Shown: positions 23,414-24,432 of the stretch, in pieces
Layout of the letters: each line of letters begins with the position of its first letter
Position numbering within the stretch: position 1 is the stretch's first letter
Assembly (NCBI GenBank): GCA_036443405.1
Contig: JAZFYD010000074.1
Span: forward strand, 1-24,432
DNA from: JAZFYD01 sp036443405
Lineage (GTDB): Bacteria > Planctomycetota > PLA2
Direction of reading: 5' to 3'
Length of the DNA stretch: 24,432 nucleotides
Made by a program: the position numbers and the translations under genes
The notes under the pieces: model-generated
What the model saw: only the letters and a program-made list of their open reading frames with translations
Databases searched by the model: none
What the model was told of the DNA's origin: nothing

Positions 23414-23551
23414 CTTTGCCCAACGGCTGACGCCGTTGGAGCCTCTTGTTCGCAGCGTCTGAGATGCGAGTCGGCCCGGCAGAAGGTTCTCTTTGCCCAA
23501 CGGCTAACGCCGTTGGAGCCTCTTGTTCGCGGCGTCTGAGATGCGAATCGG
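23414..23551. repeat. Two direct copies of a 61-bp hairpin-bearing repeat after the tmRNA
   Basis: Copy 1 (23414-23474) and copy 2 (23491-23551) agree at 58 of 61 positions, with a period of 77 bp. Each carries a perfect 8-bp dyad CCAACGGC-N4-GCCGTTGG (loops TGAC at 23420-23439 and TAAC at 23497-23516), then a shared tail GAGCCTCTTGTTCGC... The first copy begins 6 nt after the tmRNA CCA end. The hairpin core belongs to the same family as the elements at 3059-3141 and 23025-23044. The array is non-coding; the first hairpin could also end ssrA transcription, though T-runs are short. Confidence 0.9.
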
Positions 23552-23634
23552 TCTCGGCGTCGCCGCCACTTGGGCTCCCCGCCGTGTGCGAAACGTCAGC
23601 CGTCGTTCGGAACGGCGCGGTCCCTTGACCTCTC

Positions 23635-24432
23635 CTAAAAATCCACCTGCAGCCGGAACATGATCGCGTGGATCGTTCCGTCGGTGAGGGTGTCGTCCAG
23701 GTTGCCGTTCACGTAGTTGAACATGGCGCGGGTGTTGGGGTTCCAGTGCCAGTTGAGACCGAGGGTGTATCCCGTCCACTCGTTGCCGTTGACGCCGTTG
23801 TCGACGTCGTTGAGGTCCGTGTTGTCGAATAGCAGCGCGATCTCCCAGGCGCCTTTGCCGCCGGAGCCGTCGAACGCGTTCGCGTTGGGGGTCACCCGGC
23901 TGAACACGCTCGTCTTCCAGCGCCGGCTCTCACCGGTGATCCAGTAGCTGACCTGGACGTACCAACCGGTGAACGACGAGTCCGGGTTGCCCATGTTTCC
24001 GTCGACGTTCGCGAGGAACAACTCGCTTTGGACGGAAACGGGACCACGCACCCACGCGATCTCGAAACCGACGATCGTGGCACTGCCCGACGCGATGGTG
24101 CCGGTGTCGATCGCATGCTCACCGAGGTTGTTGGTGGTGCGGGCGCGGAACAGGGTCACTTCGTTGCTCCGGTTGTCCCGATACTGGAACGAGACGCCGA
24201 TTTGCAGGATGTGCGGCGCTCCGTTCACGGTCTTGCCCTTGATCGGTAAACCGGCAATGCGGACGACGCCCAGGTAACCCTTGTTGTCCTGGATTGCCGC
24301 GGCGTCACTGAGGGACGGCCGGAAAATCCCGTACCCCCACCACACACGTTCGTTCTTGGAATGGTCGTCGAAGTTGATGCCGACCGCGCGCGAGAACGTG
24401 AACGAATTCGATGCGGTGGAACGCTCGATGAA
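23635..24432 (-). CDS. C-terminal part of a phosphate-selective porin O/P-type outer-membrane protein (5' end outside window)
   Basis: The frame is open from the window edge (reading 'FIERSTASNSFTFSRAVGINF') to the stop at 23635, 265 codons. The pattern of alternating strands ('WYVQVSYWITGESRRWK', 'GAWEIALLFDNTDLND', 'YTLGLNWHWNPNTRAMFNYVNG', 'HAIMFRLQVDF') and the C-terminal Phe are those of 16-stranded OprO/OprP-family porins. 'GWYVQVSYWITGESR' followed by 'GAWEI' is a particularly good family mark. It should form an outer-membrane channel for phosphate or other anions. Selectivity cannot be judged because the N-terminal half is missing. The gene reads towards ssrA, and no phosphate-regulation site can be assessed here. 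Confidence 0.88.
   Translation of the reverse strand, partial: FIERSTASNSFTFSRAVGINFDDHSKNERVWWGYGIFRPSLSDAAAIQDNKGYLGVVRIAGLPIKGKTVNGAPHILQIGVSFQYRDNRSNEVTLFRARTTNNLGEHAIDTGTIASGSATIVGFEIAWVRGPVSVQSELFLANVDGNMGNPDSSFTGWYVQVSYWITGESRRWKTSVFSRVTPNANAFDGSGGKGAWEIALLFDNTDLNDVDNGVNGNEWTGYTLGLNWHWNPNTRAMFNYVNGNLDDTLTDGTIHAIMFRLQVDF

Overview
The window is high-GC bacterial DNA. It holds 18 protein genes, one of them cut by the right edge, plus a possible 43-codon small ORF, the 3' end of a tRNA and a complete tmRNA. The gene content points to a Gram-negative bacterium with a large secretome. Lipoproteins with clear lipoboxes, an OprO/OprP-type porin, a HEAT-repeat plus VWA secreted protein, a DUF4139 protein, a secreted TPPII-like subtilase and a DUF1570-like protein together suggest Planctomycetota or a close relative. 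I infer this from family content only; no rRNA is present.

Layout. Positions 1-66 carry a tRNA 3' end (probably Leu) and its terminator. Positions 183-4971 hold a large lipoprotein, a convergent ArsR/SRPBCC operon with a palindromic operator, a repeat-bearing intergenic stretch, and a GNAT acetyltransferase downstream of an ARPP-1-type lipoprotein. A DUF4139 protein (5139-6665) and a family 4 glycosyltransferase (6773-8380) read rightward. From 15319 down to 8459 a leftward run encodes fumarase C, the TPPII-like subtilase, an NfeD-like membrane protein and flotillin. Positions 15407-19791 are a cluster of secreted proteins of unknown role: a DUF1570-like protein diverging from a HEAT/VWA protein and a small zinc-finger protein. 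A metzincin lipoprotein (21218-19824) diverges from sfsA, followed by queD-like and smpB genes and then ssrA (tmRNA, 23057-23408). The window ends inside a phosphate-selective-type porin.

How genes work together. SmpB and tmRNA are direct partners in ribosome rescue and lie side by side. NfeD and flotillin form the classical membrane-microdomain pair. The ArsR repressor very likely controls itself and the SRPBCC gene through the palindrome that contains its own start codons. Most other genes look independent or form short operons.

The most unusual signals are not in the proteins. A family of short perfect hairpins with core CAACGGC-N4-GCCGTTG occurs as a tandem array at 3059-3141 and closely brackets the tmRNA gene on both sides. 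The first lipoprotein gene has a 13-nt ribosome-binding segment that is repeated exactly in the ascending arm of its own terminator. Several genes lack a Shine-Dalgarno sequence and have a -10-like hexamer 7-10 nt before the start codon, which suggests leaderless transcripts. I did not find a convincing new defence or mobile system.
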